A DNA stretch of 64,000 nt from JAJDFU01 sp964640855. Its GTDB lineage: Bacteria; Bacteroidota; Bacteroidia; Chitinophagales; Saprospiraceae. The translations under genes were made by a program, and so were the position numbers. Below, in pieces: positions 27,142 through 36,551 of this stretch (within the stretch, counting starts at the first letter, position 1; every line of letters begins with the position of its first letter). The notes beneath the pieces are model-generated. The model was not told the DNA's origin, did not search any database, and saw only the letters and a program-made list of their open reading frames with translations. The stretch spans positions 96,035-160,034 of the forward strand of contig CAZXIX010000001.1 of the NCBI GenBank assembly GCA_964640855.1. Direction: 5' to 3'.

Positions 27142-28215
27142 ATGCAAATCGCCAACATCAAATCCTACGCCCTCGAACTCGGCAACAAGCGCCCTTACAC
27201 CATTGCCTTCAAGACGGTGGATGAGGTCAAGAATGTTTTTGTGGAGATTGAATTGGAAAACGGGACGACCGGGATCGGCAACGGTAACCCCAGCCAGCAG
27301 GTGGTCGGCGAATCCTTCGAATCCTGCCTGGAAGCTTTGCATGAGGAGAACATCAGTTTTTTGATCGGGCAGGATATCCGCCGGTTGGAATACCTGCTTC
27401 GGGAGGTGCAAGGTCGATTCCCGCACAACCCCGGTGCGCGTTGCGCGCTGGATGTGGCCTTGCATGATGCCTTCACGCAATTTTTAGAAATGCCGCTGGT
27501 AAAATTCTGGGGGCAGCAGCAAGATGGTCTACCTACTTCTGTCACCATTGGGATCAAAGAGGTGGAAGAAACCCTGAAGGATGCCGCGGAATTTCATGAA
27601 CTGGGGTTTCGCATCCTGAAGATCAAGACCGGCCTCAACCCGGAAGAAGATGCGGAGCGGGTTATCAAGGTGCACGAGCGCTTTCCCCAAATGGTGATCC
27701 GGGTGGATGCCAACCAGGGGTACCAACCGGAGGATCTGACCCTCTTCTGGAAAAAAGTGCAAGGGGTAGAACTGGATATGATCGAACAGCCCTTTCCTGC
27801 GCAGGATTTCGTTGAGCAGGTTGGCAAACTGGATGAGGGTTTGCAGTACCTGATCGCGGCCGACGAGTCTTTGATTTCCCCAAAGGATGCTTTTTGGCTG
27901 GGGCACCAACTGCCTCGCCTGGGCATTTTCAACATCAAACTCATGAAAACAGGGGGCATTTATCCGGCCCTTCAGATTGCCCGCTCCGCCCTCCTGAGCG
28001 GTCATCGACTTATGTGGGGGTGCAACGACGAGAGCGCCGCCAGCATTACCGCTGCCTTGCATGCAGCCTATGCCTTCTCCCATACCGAATATCTCGACCT
28101 GGACGGAAGTCTCGATGTGGTGGTGGATGCCGTAGAGGGAGGTTTCGAACTGCGGGATGGCTGCATGTATCTGACCGGCGAGCCGGGTTTGGGCGTAAAG
28201 CGGGTTGAACAGTAG
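27142..28215 (+). CDS. dgcA: Enolase-superfamily epimerase DgcA-like (dipeptide epimerase family)
   Basis: About 357 residues from ATG 27142 (MQIANIKSYAL); an earlier in-frame start at 27058 would lie inside dgcN and is unlikely. Muconate-lactonizing subgroup features: catalytic KIKTG (KxK, about residue 158), metal ligands in RVDANQGY, IEQPF and AADES, and the second lysine in NIKLMKTGG. Such enzymes epimerise L-Ala-D/L-Glu dipeptides or, when paired with DUF1611, N-acetyl-D-glutamate. The 19-base spacing to dgcN implies an operon. It may serve recycling of peptidoglycan-derived D-Glu. Confidence 0.82.
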   Translation: MQIANIKSYALELGNKRPYTIAFKTVDEVKNVFVEIELENGTTGIGNGNPSQQVVGESFESCLEALHEENISFLIGQDIRRLEYLLREVQGRFPHNPGARCALDVALHDAFTQFLEMPLVKFWGQQQDGLPTSVTIGIKEVEETLKDAAEFHELGFRILKIKTGLNPEEDAERVIKVHERFPQMVIRVDANQGYQPEDLTLFWKKVQGVELDMIEQPFPAQDFVEQVGKLDEGLQYLIAADESLISPKDAFWLGHQLPRLGIFNIKLMKTGGIYPALQIARSALLSGHRLMWGCNDESAASITAALHAAYAFSHTEYLDLDGSLDVVVDAVEGGFELRDGCMYLTGEPGLGVKRVEQ

Positions 28216-28300
28216 AACATTCGATCGGGGAACGAGAAATTAGGAGTAGGACTACAAGTGTCCTCCTCGTTGGTTTCCCGCCGCTCCTCGCGGGGCTTAA

Positions 28301-28948
28301 TCAAGAGATATCGATTTTTTCTCCCAAAAATCGGGGTTGGGTATGTAGGATATAGATATCCAATAGGGTCTTGACCCGGGCGAATACCTCACGCAACTGG
28401 ATCTTCCACCCATATTGAAAAGGTACATCCTGTGCGTTGAAGCCCAACGCCTGCAAGCCTTTGTGTTGAGCAATGTAAACGGCCCGCTCATTGTGGAAGG
28501 GTTGGGAAATAATGATGATATCGTCTTCCTGAAATACTTCTTTGCAACGGACGACCGAATCGAGCGTGCGAAAACCCGCGTAATCCAGGTAGATCCGTTC
28601 GGCGGGTATGCCGGATTGGATGAGGTCTTGACGAAAGGTAGAGGGTTCGTTGTAGGATCGGGTAGCATTGTCGCCACTGATCAGGATGAAACGCACTTTC
28701 CCGGATTCGAACAAACGGACCGCCGCTTCGACGCGGTATCGATAATAGAGGTTGATGGCTCCGCCTGCCCGGTATTTGCTGGTGCCCAGCAGGAGGCCCA
28801 CTTTTTTCCCGGGCAGGGAATCCGGATCGTCAAAACAAGCCGCGCCGGCTTGGGAGATGCTTTGGTAAGAAAGGAGGACGATTCCGATCAATCCCAGAAA
28901 AAGGACAAGGAATAAATATTTCGATATCGTGAAAGACCTGGCTTTCAT
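28301..28948 (-). CDS. SanA/YdcF (DUF218) family membrane protein
   Basis: 215 residues. One N-terminal membrane anchor (YLFLVLFLGLIGIVLLSY) and an extracytoplasmic DUF218 domain with VGLLLGTSKYRAGG, RFILISGDN and ERIYLDYAGFRTLDSVVR. SanA in enterobacteria affects envelope barrier function and vancomycin exclusion at high temperature, and the biochemical activity is unresolved. Convergent with dgcA (86-base gap holding a CCCGC/GCGGG hairpin but no clear T-run). Confidence 0.88.
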   Translation of the reverse strand: MKARSFTISKYLFLVLFLGLIGIVLLSYQSISQAGAACFDDPDSLPGKKVGLLLGTSKYRAGGAINLYYRYRVEAAVRLFESGKVRFILISGDNATRSYNEPSTFRQDLIQSGIPAERIYLDYAGFRTLDSVVRCKEVFQEDDIIIISQPFHNERAVYIAQHKGLQALGFNAQDVPFQYGWKIQLREVFARVKTLLDIYILHTQPRFLGEKIDIS

Positions 28949-29391
28949 TCATTCGGTCAATTGGGGATAAAGGGCAATATAGGGAAATCTGGTTGATGCC
29001 GTCTGCCATAATACGGCTGCTTTCGATAAATGAAGCTTTCGTTTTATGTCTCTGACTAAACACTTGGCCAAAGAGTTCTCAGATAGACGCCTGGGTTTTC
29101 CATACGTTCCAACCCGAAAGAGTGGATTCTCCGTCAGAGGAGTTCTTCTTCGGGAAGTAAGGATTCCATGTCCCCCTTTTCCGACAAAAGGACGGCCAGG
29201 CCGCGCGGGCTGTGAAATTGGGCGGAAGCGAAAGAATTAAAGAATGAGGAAATGAATAATGAATAATAAGAGGAGGTAGGGCTGGAGTTAACGAGTGCAG
29301 GAGATCCAAATGCCTGGTGCCGGGTACATCCGGGAATAAGCTGATTCGGGAATAGGGGGTTTGTACTTAAAACGAGGATAGATCATCCCAG
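28949..29391. other. Intergenic gap, no gene seen
   Basis: 443 bases between the sanA-like start and the end of the PIN remnant. Only short open frames without motifs. A low-complexity A-rich stretch (about 29231-29271, with direct copies of AATGAATAATGAATAAT-like sequence) is the only structure I see. Together with the adjoining PIN fragment it looks like a decayed locus. Confidence 0.45.
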
Positions 29392-29661
29392 CTAAGTCGT
29401 GGAAAAGGGATTGAGAAGTCGGAGCCCTTCAAGGGCTGAGAAATCTGGGATATTCCGGGTGATGAGCTCCATGTCATACGTCAGAGCCGTCGCGGTAATT
29501 GTGGCATGAGGAAGTTTGATGGAATATCTACTCCGGAGATCAATGGTCTTGTCTTTTATCTCTGTTTCCAGGCCGATGACTTTGGAGTTTGCTACAAATC
29601 CTTTGAGGATTTCCAGGTCACTCGGGCTGGCCGATTTCAATCGCCAAGTGGGTAGTCTTGC
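29392..29661 (-). pseudogene. 5'-truncated PIN-domain (VapC-like) toxin remnant
   Basis: About 82-90 codons remain. The text KTIDLRSRYSIKLPHATITA, then TALTYDMELITRNIPDF, is the C-terminal half of a type II VapC PIN domain, with the conserved acidic/Asn segment near ITRN-DF. The N-terminal half with the first catalytic Asp is missing: the frame can be read back only to a stop near 29670, where icmF ends. No antitoxin gene is present upstream. The only starts are TTG (29640) or similar. A nuclease-active protein is unlikely. Confidence 0.75.
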
Positions 29662-29680
29662 GGCGACCTAAGATCGCCGC
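29660..29680 (-). other. Hairpin at the icmF stop codon
   Basis: GCGGCGA and TCGCCGC (7 bp, 7-base loop) overlap the last base of the icmF stop. No T-run follows on the minus strand, so it is at best a weak terminator or an RNA-stability element. Confidence 0.4.
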
Positions 29681-32600
29681 TACATGTTTCTTCTATACTG
29701 CCCGCCAACTTCATACAGCGCATGCGTGATCTGCCCCAGGGTGCAGAATTTACTTGCTTCCATGAGTTCGGCGAAGAGGTTTTCGTTGTTCACCGCTTTT
29801 TGCTGCAGTCGGCGGAGCATCGCCGGGCCTTTTTCGGCACTGGCCCGGTGGAGGTTGTCGCGGGTTTGGATCTGCTGCTCTTTTTCCTCCGGTGTGGCGC
29901 GGATGACCTCTCCGGGGATGATGGTGGGCGAACCCTCTTTGCTCAGGAAGGTATTTACGCCGATGATCGGCAGCTCGCCGGTATGCTTCAGGGTCTCGTA
30001 GTAAAGACTTTCTTCCTGGATCTTACCCCGCTGATACATGGTCTCCATGGCGCCCAGCACGCCGCCCCGCTCGGTGAGGCGCTCGAACTCCATCAGCACG
30101 GCTTCCTCCACCAGATCGGTCAGCTCCTCAATGATGAAACTGCCCTGAAGGGGATTCTCGTTTTTGGCCATACCCAGTTCCTTGTTGATGATGAGCTGTA
30201 TGGCCATGGCCCGCCGCACGCTCTCCTCTGTCGGCGTGGTGATGGCCTCGTCGTAGGCATTAGTATGCAGGCTGTTGCAGTTGTCGTAGATGGCGTAAAG
30301 GGCCTGCAGGGTGGTGCGAATGTCATTGAAGGCAATTTCCTGCGCGTGCAAGGAGCGGCCGCTGGTCTGGATGTGATACTTCAGCTTCTGGGAGCGCTCG
30401 TTGGCGCCGTATTTCTCCTTCATGGCCTTGGCCCAGATGCGGCGGGCCACCCGGCCGATCACGGCATATTCGGGATCGACGCCGTTGGAAAAGAAGAAGC
30501 TCAGGTTGGGGGCGAACTCGTCGATATCCATACCGCGGCTGAGGTAGTATTCTACAAAGGTGAAGCCATTGGCCAGGGTGAAGGCCAGTTGGCTGATCGG
30601 GTTGGCGCCCGCTTCCGCGATGTGGTAGCCGGAAATGGATACGGAATAGAAATTCCGCACCTGTTGATCGATGAAATATTGCTGCACATCGCCCATCAGG
30701 CGGAGAGAGAATTCGGTGCTGAAAATGCAGGTATTCTGCGCCTGATCTTCTTTCAGTATGTCGGCTTGAACCGTACCGCGTACGGAGGACAAAGCCCGGG
30801 CTTTCAGTTCGGCATAGATTTCCGGCTCCAGCACCTCATCGCCCGTCAAACCCAGAAGCATCAGGCCGAGACCATCATGCGATTCCGGCACTTTGGCCTG
30901 GTAGCTGGGTCGGGGCAGCCCTCTGTCGTCGTATTTTTCTTTCAGCCGGGCTTCCACCCGCTCTTCCAGCCCGTTCTCCCGGATGTATTTTTCGCATTGC
31001 TGGTCGATGGCAGCATTCATGAAGAAGGCGGTCAGGGCGGCCGCCGGCCCGTTGATGGTCATGGAAACGGAGGTACGCGGATCGCAGAGGTCGAAGCCGG
31101 AGTAAAGCTTCTTGGCATCGTCCAGACAGCAAACGCTCACGCCGGAATTACCGATCTTCCCGTAGATGTCGGGTCGGTGATCGGGGTCTTCTCCATACAA
31201 GGTGACCGAGTCGAAAGCCGTGCTCAGTCGCTTGGCCGGCATGTCGAGAGAGACGTAGTGAAAGCGCTTGTTGGTGCGCTCGGGTCCACCCTCTCCGGCG
31301 AACATACGCGTGGGGTCCTCCCCCTGGCGTTTGAAGGGAAATACCCCGGCCGTGTAGGGGAATTCGCCCGGCACGTTCTCCAGCAGTGTCCAGCGGAGGA
31401 TTTCGCCCCAATCCTTGAATTTGGGCAGGGCTACCCGGGGAATTTTATTGCGGGAAAGACTCTCCGTTTTGGTGGGCACCCGGATTTCCTTGCCTCGGAC
31501 CTGGTAGATAAATTCATCTGTGGCATAAGCGGCTTTCTTCTCCTCCCAGCCGTCGAGAATGCGCTTGCAATAGCCGTCCAGGTCCTGTTCAAAGCGCTGG
31601 TATTCTGCTTCCAGCAGTCGGATAGCGGGCTCCTTCTCATCCATCGGCGGTCCACCCTCAACGGTCGATCGAAGCGCGTGCAGGGCTTCCCGGATGCCGA
31701 ACATCTTCCTGGCGATCTCGACCTGCTTTTCCACCCATTTATCGTAGTGGCGGTTGTTTTCGGAGATCTCGGAAAGGTAGCGGGTCCTGGCAGGGGGAAT
31801 GATGTATATCTTCTCGCTCATCCCCTTGCCGGCATCAAAGCCGGATTGTAGGTCGGCGCCGGTTTTTTCCCGGAGCAGATCCACGATCCGGCGATACAGG
31901 GTATTCATGCCCGGATCGTTGAACTGGCTGGCCATGGTGCCGATCACGGGCATGGCCTCGGGATCCTTATCCCAGAGTTGGTGGTTGCGCTGGTATTGCT
32001 TTTTGACATCGCGGAGGGCATCCTGGGCGCCTCGCTTGTCGAATTTGTTGACGGCGATCAGGTCGGCAAAGTCGAGCATATCGATCTTTTCGAGCTGGGT
32101 AGCAGCCCCGTATTCGGGGGTCATCACGTATAGGCTCACGTCCGAGTGGTCTACGATCTCGGTATCGCTCTGGCCAATCCCGGAAGTTTCGAGGATGATC
32201 AGATCAAAGCCGGCGGATTTCAGGATGTCGATGGCACCTTGTACGTGTTTGCTCAGGGCGAGATTGCTCTGTCGGGTGGCCAGGGAACGCATGAATACCC
32301 GGTGGTGATTCACGGAATTCATCCGGATGCGGTCTCCCAGCAAGGCGCCGCCGGTCTTCCGTTTGGAGGGGTCCACGGAGATGATGGCGATGGTCTTGTC
32401 CTCAAAATCCAGGAGAAAGCGGCGGACCAGCTCGTCCACCAGGCTGGATTTGCCGGCGCCCCCTGTGCCTGTAATGCCGAGTATGGGGATGGTTTTCTTT
32501 CCTACCTCCTTTTGGAGGGTAGCCAGCCATTCCCGGTTTTGGTCGGGAAAGTTTTCAATGGCGGAGATCAGCCGGGCAATGGCTTGGGGCTCCTTGTCGG

Positions 32601-33075
32601 ATACCTCTTTCAATTCACCGTTGAGGGCGGCACCTACCGGGAAATCGCATTTTTCGAGCAAGTCGTTGATCATGCCCTGCAGGCCCATCTGCCGGCCATC
32701 GTCCGGACTGTAGATGCGGGCGATCCCATAGTCGTGCAATTCCTCGATCTCTTCGGGCAGAATGGTGCCCCCACCGCCGCCGAAGATCTTGATGTGGCCG
32801 GCGCCGCACTCCTGCAGAAGGTCGTACATGTATTTGAAGAACTCGGTGTGCCCTCCTTGATAGGAGGTGATGGCAATTCCCTGCACATCTTCCTGGATAG
32901 CGGTGTTCACGATGTCCTGCACAGAGCGATTGTGCCCCAGGTGGATTATTTCTGCCCCTGAGCTTTGGAGGATGCGCCGCATGATGTTGATGGCGGCGTC
33001 GTGGCCGTCAAAGAGGGAAGCGGCCGTGACCAGCCGAACCTTGTTCTGAGGTTGGTAGGGAGCAATTGGTTGCAT
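29680..33075 (-). CDS. icmF: Fused acyl-CoA mutase IcmF (B12 domain, G-protein chaperone, mutase)
   Basis: 1131 residues. Domain order is diagnostic of IcmF: B12-binding domain first (LFDGHDAAIN, about 21-30, the base-off His25), then a MeaB-like GTPase (GITGTGGAGKSSL at about 200; NKFD later), then the TIM-barrel mutase (PYTAGVFPFKRQGEDPTRM, YGKIGNSGVSV). It interconverts isobutyryl-CoA and butyryl-CoA, or related acyl-CoAs, with adenosylcobalamin. The Phe in GVFPFKR, where methylmalonyl-CoA mutase carries a Tyr-containing stretch, supports IcmF. Exact substrate is inferred. The fused GTPase supplies its own cofactor gating. A TACTTTTG box lies upstream. Confidence 0.93.
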   Translation of the reverse strand: MQPIAPYQPQNKVRLVTAASLFDGHDAAINIMRRILQSSGAEIIHLGHNRSVQDIVNTAIQEDVQGIAITSYQGGHTEFFKYMYDLLQECGAGHIKIFGGGGGTILPEEIEELHDYGIARIYSPDDGRQMGLQGMINDLLEKCDFPVGAALNGELKEVSDKEPQAIARLISAIENFPDQNREWLATLQKEVGKKTIPILGITGTGGAGKSSLVDELVRRFLLDFEDKTIAIISVDPSKRKTGGALLGDRIRMNSVNHHRVFMRSLATRQSNLALSKHVQGAIDILKSAGFDLIILETSGIGQSDTEIVDHSDVSLYVMTPEYGAATQLEKIDMLDFADLIAVNKFDKRGAQDALRDVKKQYQRNHQLWDKDPEAMPVIGTMASQFNDPGMNTLYRRIVDLLREKTGADLQSGFDAGKGMSEKIYIIPPARTRYLSEISENNRHYDKWVEKQVEIARKMFGIREALHALRSTVEGGPPMDEKEPAIRLLEAEYQRFEQDLDGYCKRILDGWEEKKAAYATDEFIYQVRGKEIRVPTKTESLSRNKIPRVALPKFKDWGEILRWTLLENVPGEFPYTAGVFPFKRQGEDPTRMFAGEGGPERTNKRFHYVSLDMPAKRLSTAFDSVTLYGEDPDHRPDIYGKIGNSGVSVCCLDDAKKLYSGFDLCDPRTSVSMTINGPAAALTAFFMNAAIDQQCEKYIRENGLEERVEARLKEKYDDRGLPRPSYQAKVPESHDGLGLMLLGLTGDEVLEPEIYAELKARALSSVRGTVQADILKEDQAQNTCIFSTEFSLRLMGDVQQYFIDQQVRNFYSVSISGYHIAEAGANPISQLAFTLANGFTFVEYYLSRGMDIDEFAPNLSFFFSNGVDPEYAVIGRVARRIWAKAMKEKYGANERSQKLKYHIQTSGRSLHAQEIAFNDIRTTLQALYAIYDNCNSLHTNAYDEAITTPTEESVRRAMAIQLIINKELGMAKNENPLQGSFIIEELTDLVEEAVLMEFERLTERGGVLGAMETMYQRGKIQEESLYYETLKHTGELPIIGVNTFLSKEGSPTIIPGEVIRATPEEKEQQIQTRDNLHRASAEKGPAMLRRLQQKAVNNENLFAELMEASKFCTLGQITHALYEVGGQYRRNM

Positions 33076-33125
33076 GGCGATTGAGTTGGCGCATTGCCTG
33101 CCGGCCAGGCTCTGCTTTTAAACTG

Positions 33126-33133
33126 CAAAAGTA
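33126..33133 (-). promoter_or_regulatory. Bacteroidota -7 box for icmF
   Basis: Minus-strand TACTTTTG, about 50 bases before the icmF ATG, giving a leader of roughly 45 bases. No clear -33 TTG at the usual distance. Confidence 0.5.
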
Positions 33134-33263
33134 CGAATAATTGGCTGCTGAGGCTCTATAGTGTTAATGGCTGGAGGAGGAGAATGGTTGATCGGCGATT
33201 CGGGAATTCCGGTTTCCGACCTTGGATTTCCTTGCTCTTTATCCCAGGGCGAAAGAAAAACTC

Positions 33264-35207
33264 CTACAGAAATCGAACCCTTCCGAGTTCAATGATCTCG
33301 GGCTTGAAACGATTCATCGATTCGATAAAAATGGGTCTCGATACCGATACGAAAAATCCGAAATGGCTACCGCCTTCCGGTTTCTGGAAAAAATAGGAAC
33401 ATCGTATATCCAGTGTTTTCACGACCAGGCTCTCATTGCGGATCCGAAGTCCGACGCCGGTAGAAGGGAACCACTCCGCATAGGAGGTAGGAAAGCGAGT
33501 TTCCCGAACAAAACCCAACTCGAAATAGCCGTATGGGGCGAACTGAAACCCAATAAAAAACCAGGGCGGGAAACTGATGGATTCCAGGCGCAAGGCCAGG
33601 GTTTGCTCGCCGGTCAGGTTGTCTCCCTGGATGTCCCGAATGCTCTCCCGAAGATCCGACTGTTGGATCTCGGATACATCCATACCGTTTTCTGCGAAAA
33701 AGGTGAAGAAAAAGCGATGCTTCCACCGCCGCGTGTGAGCCAGAGGGGAATAGTAAACGAATCGAGTTCTGAGTATGCCGGAGGCCAGGGACGACTTGTT
33801 CCAGTATAGCCCGCTTTCGACGCGCAGACCGGCAAAACCGAATCGGGGAAAATATCTGCTTGCCCCCAGATCGGCGCCCAGATAATAAGACCGATCAAAT
33901 TCATTGAAGTCGATCCCGGGGAACAGGCTGACCCGAAATCCGTAGGGAATATCCTCGGTGATACCGAAGGCCAGGATGTAGTTGCTCTTCAAGAACTGGG
34001 CCCGGGAAAAGGATAGGCCACCGATAACCGATTTCCGGTTTTGAAATAGGATGTTGCTATCTGCCAGCACCTCCGGCCGGTTTTGAAACTGCAAGTTGAC
34101 GAACCGGAGCCCTGTGTTGAAAACGGTCCGCTCGTCTTTCCCGATCGACAATCCGTTTCCGACCCAAACGTCCTTGCCCTGCAAGCTAAAAGGTTGATAG
34201 AACGTAGTATCCAGCGTAGAGAGATAGTTGGTGTCACTCAGATAGGTCAGCGCCAGACCCCCACCCCATTTTTGGTTCGGCAGCAAAAAGGGGCGCTCCA
34301 GGGAACCGCTATATCGTTCTTCCCTCCAGTTGTTTGCCGCGATCAATTCCAGATCGATCAAAGCCCCACCTAGGTTCTGATGGCGCAAGCCCGACTCATA
34401 CCCATGCACCGGTAGTTTGTCCTTCCGGTAGATGTAGGTCCCATAAACCTCCGTACCCACACCCATCAGGTTGCGATACGCCAGTCCTACACTGAAGTCC
34501 TCAAAGCTGCCGAAGCCTCCGGTGACTCCATACGGTAAGCGGTCTTTGGTGATCAGGATCAACTCAACGGGTTCGTCGGATGCGGTGTCTCCGGCGATTT
34601 CGATTCGGGTGTCTTCGATGTAGGGCAGGCTACGGATGATGCGTTCCTCGTCGGCGAGCACATAGGGGTCAACGATCTCGCCGGTTTCGACTTTCAGCTT
34701 CCGCTTGAGAACCTTCCGGGAAGTTGGCACATACAGACGGTCCAGAAATTGAATAAAGCTGGAGTGTGCCTCCAGGGTTGTGTCCAGGATGCTACCCCCG
34801 AACAAAGGTACCCTTACCAGCCGGATCCGGCCGATCTTCCGCCCAGCGAAGGGCTCGAAGAAGGATTCTGCCCTTACCGCTTCGCCGTCCAGATCCTGGC
34901 TTTTCCCAGGATTAGCGACCAGCAGACGGAAGGCTTCTTCCCGGAACCATCCTTTTTTGGACTTTTCCTGAAGGTTTTGGTAAAAGTTCTCAGACCTGAG
35001 ATAGGGATTTTTCTTGACCCGGTATTTGAGGCTGGAGGGCAAAATCAGGGAGGTATCGGAATTGCCCTGGGGTAGAAAAACGCTGTCTTGAAACAGGAGC
35101 ATCTCATTGCCCTTCAGCAGAATGGTATCGAATTGGGCGAACAGCGCTTCGCCTGAAATGAAACAGATCAGGAAAAGCAGAATCGTTCTTTCTCCCACCC
35201 CTTTCAT
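33264..35207 (-). CDS. Outer-membrane protein with POTRA-like region and beta barrel (BamA/TamA-like)
   Basis: 647 residues with a signal peptide (TILLFLICFISGEALFA). Residues about 125-215 look like a POTRA domain (GRKIGRIRLVRVPLF, RSLPYIEDTRIEI, VELILITKDR). The rest has alternating aromatic/glycine beta-strand patterns of an outer-membrane barrel ending in a long strand-rich tail. This suits an Omp85-related surface antigen, but the last residue is Leu instead of the usual Phe, and I see no full set of POTRAs, so BamA itself is excluded. Convergent or tandem partners are absent; the porQ gene lies 105 bases upstream on the same strand. Confidence 0.65.
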   Translation of the reverse strand: MKGVGERTILLFLICFISGEALFAQFDTILLKGNEMLLFQDSVFLPQGNSDTSLILPSSLKYRVKKNPYLRSENFYQNLQEKSKKGWFREEAFRLLVANPGKSQDLDGEAVRAESFFEPFAGRKIGRIRLVRVPLFGGSILDTTLEAHSSFIQFLDRLYVPTSRKVLKRKLKVETGEIVDPYVLADEERIIRSLPYIEDTRIEIAGDTASDEPVELILITKDRLPYGVTGGFGSFEDFSVGLAYRNLMGVGTEVYGTYIYRKDKLPVHGYESGLRHQNLGGALIDLELIAANNWREERYSGSLERPFLLPNQKWGGGLALTYLSDTNYLSTLDTTFYQPFSLQGKDVWVGNGLSIGKDERTVFNTGLRFVNLQFQNRPEVLADSNILFQNRKSVIGGLSFSRAQFLKSNYILAFGITEDIPYGFRVSLFPGIDFNEFDRSYYLGADLGASRYFPRFGFAGLRVESGLYWNKSSLASGILRTRFVYYSPLAHTRRWKHRFFFTFFAENGMDVSEIQQSDLRESIRDIQGDNLTGEQTLALRLESISFPPWFFIGFQFAPYGYFELGFVRETRFPTSYAEWFPSTGVGLRIRNESLVVKTLDIRCSYFFQKPEGGSHFGFFVSVSRPIFIESMNRFKPEIIELGRVRFL

Positions 35208-35312
35208 AGCTGAGCAATCCGCTGTTCGGAAGTCCTGGGAATTTACGAATCACTGCCCGGAAAAGAGGTTGCAAATGTCAGTCCTTTTCCATGGCGAGAC
35301 CATGGCTTTTTG

Positions 35313-36413
35313 CTATTCAATGATCAAAGGGACTTCTGCGGGAGCCGGATTACGGTTTATCCGGGTGGAGATGGAGAGGTGATTGAGGCCGCCGGCATTA
35401 TGGAAATGGGAGTGGCCGTAGTCGAGGCGGAATTTCTTGATCCGGATTCCAAACCCGAAGCTGAATCCAGACAGACTTCCGAAACCATCGACAAGGAGCT
35501 CTTTTCGAACCCGGTGGCTGTATCCGACTCGAATCCGCACGGTTTCCTTTTTTCCAAGTAACAGCTCCCCGTTGAAGACCAGGTGCCGGAAAAAATTGTC
35601 GATAAAGCGGGAGGTCGGGCTTCTTTCCTGAGGCTCTTCGCCAAAAAGCGGATCGTTGCCGTTATCGACATTGGGGTCATCGTAAAGGATGTCCCATTGC
35701 TGAAGGTGCAGATAGGTGACCGAAAAGCGGAAGGGCAGGTATTTAAGTTTTTTGGAAATCCCGATCTGGATCTCGAAGGGCAGGTTTTCCCGGTCGCCCT
35801 CCCGGTAGGGGCTCAACTGAAAGCCCATGTTGCGAAAAAGCAGGGTGGCGACGAAGTTGGAGGTAGTATCGAAATAGGTTGCCGCGACGTCAAACGACAG
35901 ACCGAAGGAGGAAAAGGACTCCAGGCGGGAGTTGATCAGCTTCATGTTGACGCCTACGGCCAGGCGATCGTAGAGTGCACGTCCGGCTCCCAGGTTTAAA
36001 GCCAGCTCGGAAGCCTTGAAGGTGCCCAGGTTTTGGAAATTTGGGTCGGTGCGGTCAAATTCGCCATAGGTAACGTACTGGACGCCGCCCTGGAAGGTTG
36101 TGGCCAGTTTTTGGAAGTGGTGGCCGTAAGCCGCATATCCGTACTGTACGCCAGCCATGTGGAAGCTGTGATTAAAAGAGAGGGCGGTATGCATCTGGGG
36201 GTTCAAGGCTGCCGGGTTGTTGTATCCGAGAGCAATGTCGTCGTCCCGAACAGCGATCAGGCTTCCGGCCAGGCCGGAGATGCGCGCCGAGGGGGATAAA
36301 TTCAGAAAGGAGTAAATGGTTTGACCACCGATGGCCTGGCCCAGGGCGCTACCGGCATGCATCACGAGGCAGACGACGAGGGGGGCAGGGACAAGAAATC
36401 GGGCCAATCGCAT
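35313..36413 (-). CDS. porQ: Type IX secretion system protein PorQ
   Basis: About 366 residues from the ATG at 36413, which starts a signal peptide (MRLARFLVPAPLVVCLVMHA, cleavage near ALGQ). An ATG at 36455 is in frame but gives no better signal. The mature start IGGQTIYSFLNLSPSARISG and DDDIALGYNNPAAL is typical of PorQ, an outer-membrane FadL-like barrel. In Porphyromonas PorQ works with PorU, PorV and PorZ in attaching T9SS cargo to A-LPS. None of those partners is in the window. Confidence 0.85.
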   Translation of the reverse strand: MRLARFLVPAPLVVCLVMHAGSALGQAIGGQTIYSFLNLSPSARISGLAGSLIAVRDDDIALGYNNPAALNPQMHTALSFNHSFHMAGVQYGYAAYGHHFQKLATTFQGGVQYVTYGEFDRTDPNFQNLGTFKASELALNLGAGRALYDRLAVGVNMKLINSRLESFSSFGLSFDVAATYFDTTSNFVATLLFRNMGFQLSPYREGDRENLPFEIQIGISKKLKYLPFRFSVTYLHLQQWDILYDDPNVDNGNDPLFGEEPQERSPTSRFIDNFFRHLVFNGELLLGKKETVRIRVGYSHRVRKELLVDGFGSLSGFSFGFGIRIKKFRLDYGHSHFHNAGGLNHLSISTRINRNPAPAEVPLIIE

Positions 36414-36456
36414 AATTAATACCATTTGGGTAAATAGCTGCGGCCCTTTATGCAAA

Positions 36457-36483
36457 GGCTCCTGCCACTAAATGACAGGAGCC
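36457..36483 (-). terminator. Putative terminator downstream of ugd
   Basis: GGCTCCTG (36457-36464) and CAGGAGCC (36476-36483) form an 8-bp stem with an 11-base loop, followed on the minus strand by TTTGC. A second, overlapping stem (AGCCCG/CGGGCT, about 36481-36514) can also form. Both sit between the ugd stop and porQ. Confidence 0.5.
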
Positions 36484-36551
36484 CGAAGGGTTCATCTGCA
36501 TCCGGGCTCTCTCCGAAAGAAACGAAGAAAAGAGAACCGGCGTATTATTTA

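Noticed and set aside
29722..31851. 709-codon open frame on the plus strand
   Set aside because: Exactly antisense to icmF, whose protein is clearly conserved; composition is that of a shadow frame and no motif is seen.
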